The notes under the pieces were generated by a model. The model did no database searches and was not told the origin of the DNA. It saw only the letters and a list, made by a program, of their open reading frames with translations. From NCBI GenBank assembly GCA_937901915.1, contig CALGUD010000049.1:1-49573 (forward strand): a DNA stretch of 49,573 nt, given 5' to 3'. Numbering within the stretch: position 1 is the first letter of the stretch; each line of letters begins with the position of its first letter. This stretch comes from an uncultured Flavobacteriaceae bacterium (GTDB lineage: Bacteria; Bacteroidota; Bacteroidia; Flavobacteriales; Flavobacteriaceae). Position numbers and translations under genes: made by a program. Of this stretch, positions 33,131 through 41,321 are shown in pieces.

Positions 33131-33805
33131 ATGAAAAATACCTTAGCAAAAATTGATAAGCCGGGATATGTATTTTTAGCCCTGGTTTTTATATTATCCC
33201 TTTATTATGGGTTTACTAACCCGGATTATTTTAATAGTAATTTTGCTGTTGAAGATGGCACCGTTGAATATGGCACTGCTATCATGCTTCTTTTAATAAG
33301 TATACTTTGCATATACAGGCTTTTTAAAATAGGAAAAGGCAAACCTGCATTATGGAAATTAGGAACCTTCATTTTTGCATTACTTTTTTTCTTTGGTGCC
33401 GGTGAAGAAATTTCCTGGGGTCAACGTATTTTTGAGATAGAATCAAGCGAGTTTTTTAAACAAAATAATGCCCAGTCAGAAACCAATCTGCACAACCTCG
33501 TAGTAGATGGAAAAAAAATTAATAAAATTATATTTAGTCAGTTGCTTATGCTGGTTATGGTATTCTATTTAATAATCTCACCACTGTTGTACAGAAAAAA
33601 AGAATGGTTTAAAAACCTTGCTAATAATTTTGCTGTTCCTATTGTAAAGTGGCATCATACTATAGCTTTTGTAACCTCTACACTTTTAGTGATTATTAAT
33701 CCCCCGGACAGGAAATGGGAAGTGTATGAATTCGCTTTTGGTTTTATTTTTTTATTGATTTTTTTAGAGCCACTTAATAAAGTGATCTTTAAAAAAGTTA
33801 ATTAA
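33131..33805 (+). CDS. Polytopic membrane protein with GEEISWGQR motif, unknown function
   Basis: A 224-residue protein with about six hydrophobic segments (near 13-28, 48-64, 76-91, 132-152, 174-190 and 197-216). The loop after the third helix has GAGEEISWGQR (89-99), followed by NNAQSETNLHNLVVDG. The paired glutamates, tryptophan and the later NLHN are the sort of polar cluster expected of an enzymatic or metal site at the membrane face. I recall the GEEISWGQR-NLHNL pattern in uncharacterised bacterial membrane proteins but cannot name the family. It ends 8 bases inside the convergent PAP2 gene. Confidence 0.7.
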   Translation: MKNTLAKIDKPGYVFLALVFILSLYYGFTNPDYFNSNFAVEDGTVEYGTAIMLLLISILCIYRLFKIGKGKPALWKLGTFIFALLFFFGAGEEISWGQRIFEIESSEFFKQNNAQSETNLHNLVVDGKKINKIIFSQLLMLVMVFYLIISPLLYRKKEWFKNLANNFAVPIVKWHHTIAFVTSTLLVIINPPDRKWEVYEFAFGFIFLLIFLEPLNKVIFKKVN

Positions 33806-34373
33806 AAAATCTCACTTTTTCTTTAACAAATTCATATATTTTATAAATCAACCACCCGAACAAAAGTCCGACACAAATTCCGGTTATTACATCCAACGGG
33901 TAATGAACCCCAATGTAGATTCTGCTATATGATACCAAAAGCCCCCAGGTTAATAATAAAAAAGGTATCCATTGATAATATTTTTTAAAAATCAGGGAAA
34001 AAAATGTGACCAAGGCAAAGGAGTTTCCAGCATGGGCAGAAAAGTAACCATATTTACCCCCGCAATATGATTTTACAAGCCGCATTTTGTTAAATATATC
34101 ATCATCATGACACGGGCGTAAACGCTTAAATCCATATTTAAATGCATTTGCAAGCTGATCTGTTGCCGTTATCAATAAAGCTACCATAATAATGATCAAT
34201 AGAGTAGACTTTAATCCCAGTTTTTTAATGCAAAGTATAAGCAATAATAAATATAAAGGTATCGCAGAAAACTTATGGCTCATAAACATCCAGAATGCAT
34301 CACCGTATCCTGTTCCTAAATTATTCAGAAACAGAAATAAATTTTCATCGTATTCTACAAGCTTGTCAATCAT
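33798..34373 (-). CDS. PAP2 superfamily membrane phosphatase
   Basis: A 191-residue integral membrane phosphatase. The three-part catalytic signature is complete: KYGFKRLRP (KX6RP, Lys79/Arg86), YFSAHAGNS (His114) and SRIYIGVHYPLD (Arg151, His157, Asp161). Several hydrophobic segments surround these on the periplasmic side. Homologues act on undecaprenyl diphosphate or lipid-A-linked phosphates; the substrate cannot be chosen from sequence. It follows a small acidic gene by 15 bp in the same direction and overlaps the convergent membrane-protein gene by 8 bases. Confidence 0.93.
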   Translation of the reverse strand: MIDKLVEYDENLFLFLNNLGTGYGDAFWMFMSHKFSAIPLYLLLLILCIKKLGLKSTLLIIIMVALLITATDQLANAFKYGFKRLRPCHDDDIFNKMRLVKSYCGGKYGYFSAHAGNSFALVTFFSLIFKKYYQWIPFLLLTWGLLVSYSRIYIGVHYPLDVITGICVGLLFGWLIYKIYEFVKEKVRFFN

Positions 34374-34388
34374 TAATTACCATGTGTT

Positions 34389-34628
34389 TTATTCATCATA
34401 TCGACTTATTTCCCTGTCATAAAAGTCAGTTGCAGCCTGGATAAGGGTTTCTGCTTCTGTTTCCAGTTCATTTTTATCCGATTCGTCAAAATCTTCAAGC
34501 CACTCGACTTCATCATTGGCTAAATTGATCACAAATCGGGGAAAATCGGTATGTATAATAAATATTGCATCCGGATAATCGGTGTTATCCCCGAGCAAAA
34601 ACTTTGGTAATTCCATGCCTTTTGTCAT
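34389..34628 (-). CDS. Small acidic hypothetical protein
   Basis: A 79-residue cytoplasmic protein. ELPKFLLGDNTDYPDAIFII, HTDFPRFVINLANDEVEWLE and a very acidic C-terminal half (DFDESDKNELETEAETL) give it a strongly negative charge. I recall similar short proteins in flavobacteria but no function. ATG 34628 is used; ATG 34616 is possible. It lies 15 bp upstream of the PAP2 gene and probably shares its mRNA. Confidence 0.75.
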   Translation of the reverse strand: MTKGMELPKFLLGDNTDYPDAIFIIHTDFPRFVINLANDEVEWLEDFDESDKNELETEAETLIQAATDFYDREISRYDE

Positions 34629-34873
34629 TTATAAACAACAATTTTTTAATAATTATTTTAAATAACAAAATAATAGAAATTATATCAATTAATCACCAAT
34701 ACATCAAACAAATGAATTAATTATAAAAAAATATAAGGTAAATCCGATAAAAGATTGAAATATTAAGACCCGGAAAACTCATATTTAATCATCTTCGGCA
34801 TATCAAAAATTTAAGTTTAAAAAGTTATTGCGTAAATTCGTATCCGCAAAATCAGACTAAAAAACTCTAAGAT

Positions 34874-36250
34874 ATGAGCAAATATGACGTAATCGTTTTA
34901 GGAAGTGGCCCCGGAGGATATGTAGCTGCTATACGAGCTTCTCAACTAGGCCTAAAAACCGCAGTAGTAGAAAAAGAAAGCCTCGGCGGCATTTGCCTTA
35001 ACTGGGGGTGTATACCTACTAAAGCACTATTAAAATCCGCACAGGTATTTGAATACTTAAAACATGCAGACGATTACGGACTTAAAGTAAATGAATATGA
35101 TAAAGATTTTGGAGCTGTTGTAAAAAGAAGCCGGGATGTTGCAGATAGTATGAGCAAAGGGGTCCAGTTTTTAATGAAAAAGAATAAAATTGATGTTATA
35201 GATGGTTACGGAAAATTAAAGCCAGGAAAAAAAATTGATGTAGACGGTAAAGAATATAGTGCCGACCATATTATCATTGCAACCGGTGCACGTTCACGTG
35301 AACTTCCAAGTCTCCCTCAAGATGGAAAAAAAGTAATTGGCTACCGTGAAGCCATGTCATTACCGGAACAACCTAAAAGAATGATTGTTGTTGGAAGTGG
35401 CGCTATTGGAGTAGAGTTCGCGTATTTTTATAACTCTATGGGTACTGAAGTTACTGTAGTTGAATACCTGCCAAATATTGTACCTGTTGAAGATGAAGAT
35501 GTTTCTAAACAATTGGAAAGAAGTTTTAAGAAATCCGGAATAAAAGTTATGACTTCTGCTGAAGTTACTAAAGTAGATACTTCGGGTGATGGTGTGAAAG
35601 CCACCATAAAGACAGGTAAAGGCGAAGAAATTCTTGAAACTGATATTGTTCTCTCTGCGGTAGGAATTAAGTCTAATATAGAAAATATTGGTTTAGAAGA
35701 GGTTGGAATTAAAGTGGACAGAGATAAAATATTAGTTAATGATTTTTATCAAACCAATATACCAGGTTACTACGCCATTGGAGATGTAACTCCGGGTCAG
35801 GCTTTAGCCCACGTAGCATCTGCAGAAGGTATTATCTGTGTTGAAAAAATAGCCGGTGTACATGTTGAAGCCTTAGATTATGGAAACATACCCGGTTGTA
35901 CATATTGTACTCCTGAAATTGCGTCTGTTGGTTTAACGGAAAAGCAGGCGAAGGATAAAGGATATGATATTAAAGTTGGCAAGTTTCCATTTACGGCTAG
36001 TGGTAAAGCAAAGGCCGGAGGAAATGCTGAAGGGTTTGTAAAAGTAATTTTTGATGCAAAATATGGAGAATGGCTGGGTTGTCATATTATCGGTGCCGGG
36101 GTTACTGATATGATTGCCGAAGCAGTAGTGGCTCGTAAACTGGAGACTACAGGACATGAAGTATTAAAAGCCGTACATCCGCACCCAACAATGAGTGAAG
36201 CAATTATGGAGGCTGTAGCTCATGCCTATGGTGAAGTAATTCATATCTAA
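34874..36250 (+). CDS. lpdA: Dihydrolipoyl dehydrogenase
   Basis: The E3 flavoprotein of 2-oxo-acid dehydrogenase and glycine-cleavage complexes: reoxidises dihydrolipoyl groups with NAD+. The 458-residue protein has the FAD-binding VIVLGSGPGGYVAAIRASQL, the redox disulfide Cys41/Cys46 (GGICLNWGCIPTKALL), an NAD-binding motif (MIVVGSGAIGVEFAYF), the FAD signature GYYAIGDVTP and the C-terminal catalytic HPHPTMSEAIMEAV. No E1 or E2 gene is near, so it is a stand-alone E3 shared by several complexes. Confidence 0.96.
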   Translation: MSKYDVIVLGSGPGGYVAAIRASQLGLKTAVVEKESLGGICLNWGCIPTKALLKSAQVFEYLKHADDYGLKVNEYDKDFGAVVKRSRDVADSMSKGVQFLMKKNKIDVIDGYGKLKPGKKIDVDGKEYSADHIIIATGARSRELPSLPQDGKKVIGYREAMSLPEQPKRMIVVGSGAIGVEFAYFYNSMGTEVTVVEYLPNIVPVEDEDVSKQLERSFKKSGIKVMTSAEVTKVDTSGDGVKATIKTGKGEEILETDIVLSAVGIKSNIENIGLEEVGIKVDRDKILVNDFYQTNIPGYYAIGDVTPGQALAHVASAEGIICVEKIAGVHVEALDYGNIPGCTYCTPEIASVGLTEKQAKDKGYDIKVGKFPFTASGKAKAGGNAEGFVKVIFDAKYGEWLGCHIIGAGVTDMIAEAVVARKLETTGHEVLKAVHPHPTMSEAIMEAVAHAYGEVIHI

Positions 36251-36272
36251 GTAAGAACGAATAACTTATAAA

Positions 36273-36287
36273 GCTGTTTAAAACAGC
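36273..36287 (+). terminator. Weak hairpin after lpdA
   Basis: GCTGTT pairs with AACAGC around TAA, 22 bp after the lpdA stop. No T run follows, so termination is uncertain. Confidence 0.35.
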
Positions 36288-36313
36288 CTATACAGAATGT
36301 TTATGAAGTTATA

Positions 36314-36416
36314 TGTCAGGTTGAGCGCCCCCGACGCTTCGGGGGAAACCTACAGCTTTAGTTCTCGACTGTGCTTACGCTAAAGCTTCAGCGACACGCG
36401 TGCGCTCGAACAGACA
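36314..36416. repeat. Palindrome-bounded intergenic repeat element, about 103 bp
   Basis: GC-rich compared with its surroundings. The left end TGTCAGGTTGAGCGC (36314-36328) and right end GCGCTCGAACAGACA (36402-36416) are inverted copies at 12 of 15 positions. Inside are a hairpin CCCCCGA-cgct-TCGGGGG (about 36328-36345) and a dyad of CTTTAG/CTAAAG. Elements with GAGCGC-TCGA ends recur between flavobacterial genes (from recall). No coding potential. Confidence 0.75.
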
Positions 36417-36527
36417 ATTTTAATACCTTTTTAGACAGCCTTTTTCATCTGTTAAATAATTATTCGGCATTTAATCTGAGACTTCTTTTCAATCACCTTT
36501 CTTAAGCTTGCCAACATAAACAGAAAT

Positions 36528-37844
36528 CTAATATTGAGGCAACTCCCACCCATTGTGGTAAGCTGTATTCAGATATTTATTAGCTTCTGAATTCGTGAAT
36601 TGTTTTTTATCTGCATCCCAGTAAATACGTTCTCCGGTTTTATATGCTGCATTTCCTAAGTGCGATACTACAGCTGCATCATAACCGATTTGTATAGGAG
36701 CTTTTAAAGAAGTAGAATCTCTGCTTTTCACTGCATTGATAAAATTAACCGTATGATTATCCAATCCGTTACCCTGATTACTTTGCAGCGGAATTTGTTC
36801 CATTTTTTTGCCTTCGGGTATTACCTCCCATCCTCCTCTATCCAACACAAGAGTGCCGTAGTTACCGATAAAGGCTATTCCGTGATCCCTCCCGTAATTA
36901 CCTCCACTTATTCCCATGGCGTGCTCCCACAAAAGTGAGAAAGTACCAAAATCATAAATTGTTTGCAGCGTATCAGGTGTTTCCTGGGCATCATTTGGAT
37001 AAGCAAATTTACCACCCATAGACATTACAGAAATAGGGTCTTTTACTTTCATTCCATACAAGGCATAATCCAACAGGTGTACCCCCCAGTCTGTCATTAA
37101 TCCGCCTGCATAATCCCAAAACCATCTAAATTCAAAATGAAACCTGTTCCTGTTAAACGGTCTCTGAGGCGCAGGGCCTAACCACATATTATAATCAACA
37201 CCTTCCGGAACAGGTTCGTCGGCTACTTTTGGTATAGAATTCTTCCAACCTACATATGACCACGCCTTAACCAGGCGGATTTCACCCAGTTTTCCGGAAT
37301 GCACAAAGTCAATTGCATCTACAAAGTGAGGCTGACTCCGTTGCCACTGCCCTATTTGTACCATTCGGTCATGCTTATTTACTGCGTTCAGCATAATATT
37401 AGCTTCCTGAACGGAATTGGCTATAGGTTTTTCACAATATACATCTTTACCGGCTTCAAGGGCATGAGCCAATTGTAAACAATGCCAGTGATCCGGTGTG
37501 CCTATAATAACGGCATCTATATCTTTGTTTTTGAGGAGTTTTCGATAATCTTTATAGTGTTTCGGCTTTTTTATACCCGCTTTTTCCAAATCAGCTGTTC
37601 TTTTTCTAAGAACCTCATCATCTATATCACAAAGCGCTAAGACATTTACTTCACTAATCTTTAATAATGAAGTAAGATTAGCAAAACCCATTCCGTTACA
37701 TCCTATTAATCCTAGATTGATGCGGTCAGATGCAGCAACACTCTTTCTTACAGAAGCCAGCGCCTCTAAAGGATAGATGCCGGGAATCAAAGTTGATGCT
37801 ACAAGAAGGGAACTTTTTTTTACAAAATTTCTACGGGAAGACAT
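36528..37844 (-). CDS. Tat-exported Gfo/Idh/MocA family oxidoreductase
   Basis: A 438-residue NAD(P)-dependent sugar-type oxidoreductase. The N-terminus (MSSRRNFVKKSSLLVASTLI) is a twin-arginine signal, so the folded, cofactor-loaded enzyme is probably exported. The Rossmann domain begins INLGLIGCNGMGFANL, with AVIIGTPDHWHCLQLAHALE and DVYCEKPIANSV carrying the EKP motif. The C-terminal domain has FRWFWDYAGGLMTDWGVHLL with the catalytic-region Asp/His. Substrate unknown; periplasmic homologues act on carbohydrates. A box TATCTTTG (minus strand, 37967-37960) about 115 bp upstream may be its promoter. Confidence 0.92.
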   Translation of the reverse strand: MSSRRNFVKKSSLLVASTLIPGIYPLEALASVRKSVAASDRINLGLIGCNGMGFANLTSLLKISEVNVLALCDIDDEVLRKRTADLEKAGIKKPKHYKDYRKLLKNKDIDAVIIGTPDHWHCLQLAHALEAGKDVYCEKPIANSVQEANIMLNAVNKHDRMVQIGQWQRSQPHFVDAIDFVHSGKLGEIRLVKAWSYVGWKNSIPKVADEPVPEGVDYNMWLGPAPQRPFNRNRFHFEFRWFWDYAGGLMTDWGVHLLDYALYGMKVKDPISVMSMGGKFAYPNDAQETPDTLQTIYDFGTFSLLWEHAMGISGGNYGRDHGIAFIGNYGTLVLDRGGWEVIPEGKKMEQIPLQSNQGNGLDNHTVNFINAVKSRDSTSLKAPIQIGYDAAVVSHLGNAAYKTGERIYWDADKKQFTNSEANKYLNTAYHNGWELPQY

Positions 37845-38099
37845 ATATTATTATTTTGGTTAAATAGTATTTAAATCGTAATCGGCTGAAATTAAAATAG
37901 CTTGCACTTTAATATTGCATCATGAAATCAAAGTGTTAAATTTAACCTCCATCTCACTGCAAAGATAAAGTTACAGATTATTTTTAAAAGTCATAATTGA
38001 ATGCAGATTTTTTAACTTCTTCCGGAGTAATAAATAACAGGATGAGAAATTCCTAAAATCCTATTAAATAGCAATCTTCTTCATCAAAAAACATTATTT

Positions 38100-40022
38100 T
38101 TGAGCAAAATTAGAGCTTTGAAATTCATTCATAAACTTACTGTATTATGTTTTCTGCTTATTTCCGGAGTATCCTTGGCGCAGGAAGCTAAAAATATCAC
38201 CATTGTATATGGAGGTAATTTTGATAAAGATGAAGAAAAATATCCTGGAGCATCCCTTTTTAGTAAAGACGCAGAAAGACAGGTACAATTTGAACATGAA
38301 GGTATAGACTTATGGTGTGACCTTGCTGTTTATTACCAAAAGGAAAACAAAATAAGGGCTTTCGGTAATATTTTTTTCCAACAGGGCGATTCCATTAAAA
38401 TGAATAGTGACTATATTGACTATAATGGTGATACTAAAATTGCAAAAGCGAAAGAAAATGTAGTTCTTAGAAATAATTCTACCACTTTAACAACCGAAGA
38501 ACTTGAATTTGATAGAAACAAGCAGGAAGCTTATTACGAAATTTTTGGCACTGTAAAAGACAGTGTAAACACGCTTACCAGTAATAAAGGTAGATATTTT
38601 CTAACACCCAAAAAGTATGAATTTAAGAGTGATGTAAAAGTTGTAAGCCCGGATCAGACCATAAATTCTGTACGTATGGATTATTACTCGGAGTCAAAAA
38701 GGGTTTATATGTATGGACCGTCTACTGTAACCGGTGAAGATTATAAAATGTATTGTGAACGAGGCTTCTATGATACATTCAACGACAATGGTTATGGATT
38801 AAAAAACACACGTATAGACTATAACAACAGGATTATTTATGGAGACAGCCTGTATTTTGATAAAACTACCGAATTTGCATCGGCTACAAACAATATCAAA
38901 ATTATAGATACTGTAAATGACGGAGTTGTTAAAGGGCATTATGCCGAAGTTTTCAAAGCGCTGGACTCCGTTTTTGTCACTAAAAAAGCAGTTGCCATCA
39001 GCGTTATGGAAAAAGATTCTCTGTATATTCATGGAGACACTTTAATGGTTACCGGAAAAGAAGATGCCAGGATTATAAGAGCTTTTCGAAAAGCCAGGCT
39101 TTATAAAACAGACTTGAGCGGCAAATGTGACTCTATTCATTACGAACAGGTAACCGGTATCACTAAAATGGTAACAGACCCTATATTGTGGAGTGGAGAA
39201 AGTCAAATGACAGGAGATAGCATTCATCTCATTTCTGATCTTGAAACAGAAAAACTCGATTCTTTAAAAGTTATTGAAAATGCTTTTATAATTCAAAAAG
39301 ATTCCCTGAGTGAAAATGGTTTTAATCAAATAAAAGGCAAAGACCTGTTTGGTAAATTTATTGATAATGAACTCACAACTATAGATATTGTAAAAAATGC
39401 CGAACTCATTTATTATTTATGGAATGATAAAAATGAATTTATAGGTATTGATAAACGGGTATGTGGAAGAATTGAATTCACTTTAGCAGAAAATCAAATT
39501 GACGAGGTTACTTCCTTTATTGATGTTGAAGGTGATATTTTTCCTGATGACCAATTACCGGTTAATGGCAGGAGGTTCAGAGGTTTTGCATGGAGGGAAG
39601 ATGAGATGTTGAGAACAAAAGATGATATTTTTGATGAAGATGATCTCAATATAGAGCTCATTAAAATTCATGGCATTGAAAATCCCATGGATCCTGATGC
39701 CCCCGATCTAAAAGCTGAAGAAGAAAACAGTAAAATAAAAATTGAAGGTTCGGGTGGTTCCTTATTGCCTGTAGCATCGAAAGGAAAAGGGAAATCTGCA
39801 AATCCTGATAAAAAAAATCAGTCAGGAGAAGAAAAAGCAGGTTCCGCTACAGAGGATGATGAACGCGTTATACAAGGAAATCCTGATAGTGATAGTAATG
39901 AACCTGAAGCATCTTTCGAGGAACCAACTCCACAAGATGAGAAAGTCGGGGCTGAAGAAGGAGAAGCTGACACTCAGGGAGAAAATCCTGAAACAAAGCC
40001 AGAAGAACCTAATAAAATTTGA
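38100..40022 (+). CDS. OstA-like (LptA/LptD N-terminal type) exported protein
   Basis: A protein of up to 640 residues with a signal peptide (KFIHKLTVLCFLLISGVSLAQ) and a beta-jellyroll region built from OstA-like repeats (about 30-460), for example GIDLWCDLAVYYQKENKIRA, FGNIFFQQGDSIKMNSDYID and YMYGPSTVTGEDYKMYCERG. The C-terminal ~120 residues are acidic and low-complexity. OstA-type domains carry lipopolysaccharide across the periplasm. No ATG is in frame: TTG 38100 gives MSKIRALK..., and TTG 38118 gives a compact signal peptide. A perfect -7 box (TATTTTTG, 38095-38102) overlaps the first TTG, favouring the second. Its stop overlaps the next gene's start. Confidence 0.87.
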   Translation: MSKIRALKFIHKLTVLCFLLISGVSLAQEAKNITIVYGGNFDKDEEKYPGASLFSKDAERQVQFEHEGIDLWCDLAVYYQKENKIRAFGNIFFQQGDSIKMNSDYIDYNGDTKIAKAKENVVLRNNSTTLTTEELEFDRNKQEAYYEIFGTVKDSVNTLTSNKGRYFLTPKKYEFKSDVKVVSPDQTINSVRMDYYSESKRVYMYGPSTVTGEDYKMYCERGFYDTFNDNGYGLKNTRIDYNNRIIYGDSLYFDKTTEFASATNNIKIIDTVNDGVVKGHYAEVFKALDSVFVTKKAVAISVMEKDSLYIHGDTLMVTGKEDARIIRAFRKARLYKTDLSGKCDSIHYEQVTGITKMVTDPILWSGESQMTGDSIHLISDLETEKLDSLKVIENAFIIQKDSLSENGFNQIKGKDLFGKFIDNELTTIDIVKNAELIYYLWNDKNEFIGIDKRVCGRIEFTLAENQIDEVTSFIDVEGDIFPDDQLPVNGRRFRGFAWREDEMLRTKDDIFDEDDLNIELIKIHGIENPMDPDAPDLKAEEENSKIKIEGSGGSLLPVASKGKGKSANPDKKNQSGEEKAGSATEDDERVIQGNPDSDSNEPEASFEEPTPQDEKVGAEEGEADTQGENPETKPEEPNKI

Positions 40023-41203
40023 AAAAGGATTTTCTAAAATATCAGGCCCAAACAACCCCCTATCCCATGGCTATGGAGGTATCCCATGCAAGTGGATGCT
40101 ATGTATATGATACAGATCAGAAATCCTATCTTGATTTTGTTGCAGGGGTCTCGGCCAATACACTTGGACACAGTCACCCGAAAATAGTAAATGCCGTAAA
40201 GGAACAGGCAGAAAAGTATATGCATGTAATGGTTTATGGGGAATTTATTCAACAACCGGCAGTTGAATTAACAAAACTGCTGGCTGACCTGTTACCTAAA
40301 CCTTTAGAAACCACATATTTGGTGAATTCCGGCACAGAGGCCATAGAAGGCTCTTTAAAGCTTGCTAAAAGAGTAACCGGACGATCACAGGTAATTGCCG
40401 CTAAAAATGCTTATCACGGGAATACACAAGGATCCATGAGTATTATGGGTGTGGAAGATAGAACACAACAATTCCGCCCTTTAATCCCAGGTACAAAGTT
40501 TATTGAATTTAATAACATACAGGATCTTGAGAAAATAACTTCTCTAACAGCCTGCGTTATTTTAGAAACTATTCAGGGAGGGGCAGGATTTATACTACCT
40601 GAAAATGAATACCTGACCAAAGTACGTAAACGATGTACAGAAGTCGGCGCATTATTAATTTTGGATGAAATTCAGCCGGGGTTCGGAAGGACCGGCAAAC
40701 TTTTTGCTTTTATGGATTACAATATTACACCCGATGTAGTTGTAATGGGTAAAGGAATGGGTGGCGGTATGCCGGTAGGTGCTTTTACAGCATCAAAATC
40801 AATGATGGATACTTTACGGGATTCGCCTAAACTTGGCCACATCACAACATTTGGCGGACATCCGGTAATTGCAGCGGCTTGTCTTGCTACCTTAAATGAA
40901 ATTACCCATACGGATCTGATGCATCAAACATCAGAAAAATATTATTTATTTAGAAAATTTTTAGTACATTCACATATAACGGAAATACGAGGAAAAGGTC
41001 TCATGCTGGCCATAATGCTAAAAACCCCCGAAATAGCTAATTTCCTGGTCCTGGAAGCTTTAAAAGAAGGACTTATTTTATTTTGGTTGCTTTTTGAGCC
41101 ATGTGCAGTAAGAATAACCCCCCCTCTGGTAATTTCTGATGATGAAATTGAAAAAGGTTGCGCTATAATTCTGAAAGTTTTAAACAGATGGAACGACCAA
41201 TAA
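40019..41203 (+). CDS. Class-III PLP aminotransferase (acetylornithine aminotransferase-like)
   Basis: A 394-residue fold-type I aminotransferase. Key residues: LVNSGTEAIEGSLKLAKR (about 101-118) binds PLP phosphate, Asp216 (LILDEIQPGFGRTG) contacts the pyridine nitrogen and Lys245 (VVVMGKGMGGGMPVG) forms the Schiff base. HITTFGGHPVIAAACLATL closes the phosphate site. Substrate choice between acetylornithine and other omega-amino compounds is unclear. The start is TTG 40019 within TTGA, which also holds the stop of the OstA-like gene. The predicted N-terminus KKDFLKYQAQTTPYPMAMEV matches the family, which supports this start. Confidence 0.92.
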   Translation: MKKDFLKYQAQTTPYPMAMEVSHASGCYVYDTDQKSYLDFVAGVSANTLGHSHPKIVNAVKEQAEKYMHVMVYGEFIQQPAVELTKLLADLLPKPLETTYLVNSGTEAIEGSLKLAKRVTGRSQVIAAKNAYHGNTQGSMSIMGVEDRTQQFRPLIPGTKFIEFNNIQDLEKITSLTACVILETIQGGAGFILPENEYLTKVRKRCTEVGALLILDEIQPGFGRTGKLFAFMDYNITPDVVVMGKGMGGGMPVGAFTASKSMMDTLRDSPKLGHITTFGGHPVIAAACLATLNEITHTDLMHQTSEKYYLFRKFLVHSHITEIRGKGLMLAIMLKTPEIANFLVLEALKEGLILFWLLFEPCAVRITPPLVISDDEIEKGCAIILKVLNRWNDQ

Positions 41204-41260
41204 ATGACAAATTGTTAATTAATGTTAACTAATTTGTTAATAACAATACACATTTTTAAC

Positions 41261-41290
41261 TTGAACTAAAGGCTTGAAACCCTAAATTTA
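41261..41290 (+). promoter_or_regulatory. Promoter of the TPR gene
   Basis: TTG (41261-41263), 19-bp spacer, TAAATTTA (41283-41290), one base from the -7 consensus. Start of transcription is expected near 41297, 25 bases before the ATG. Confidence 0.6.
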
Positions 41291-41321
41291 TTAATGTTAA
41301 TAACCTAAAAAAGCATTGCCT

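Noticed and set aside
41227..41303. GTTAATAAC-type motifs (also near 19750-19790) as an operator or origin element
   Set aside because: They are AT-rich and short, occur at only a few places, and do not fit a known DnaA box or regulator site; too weak to call.
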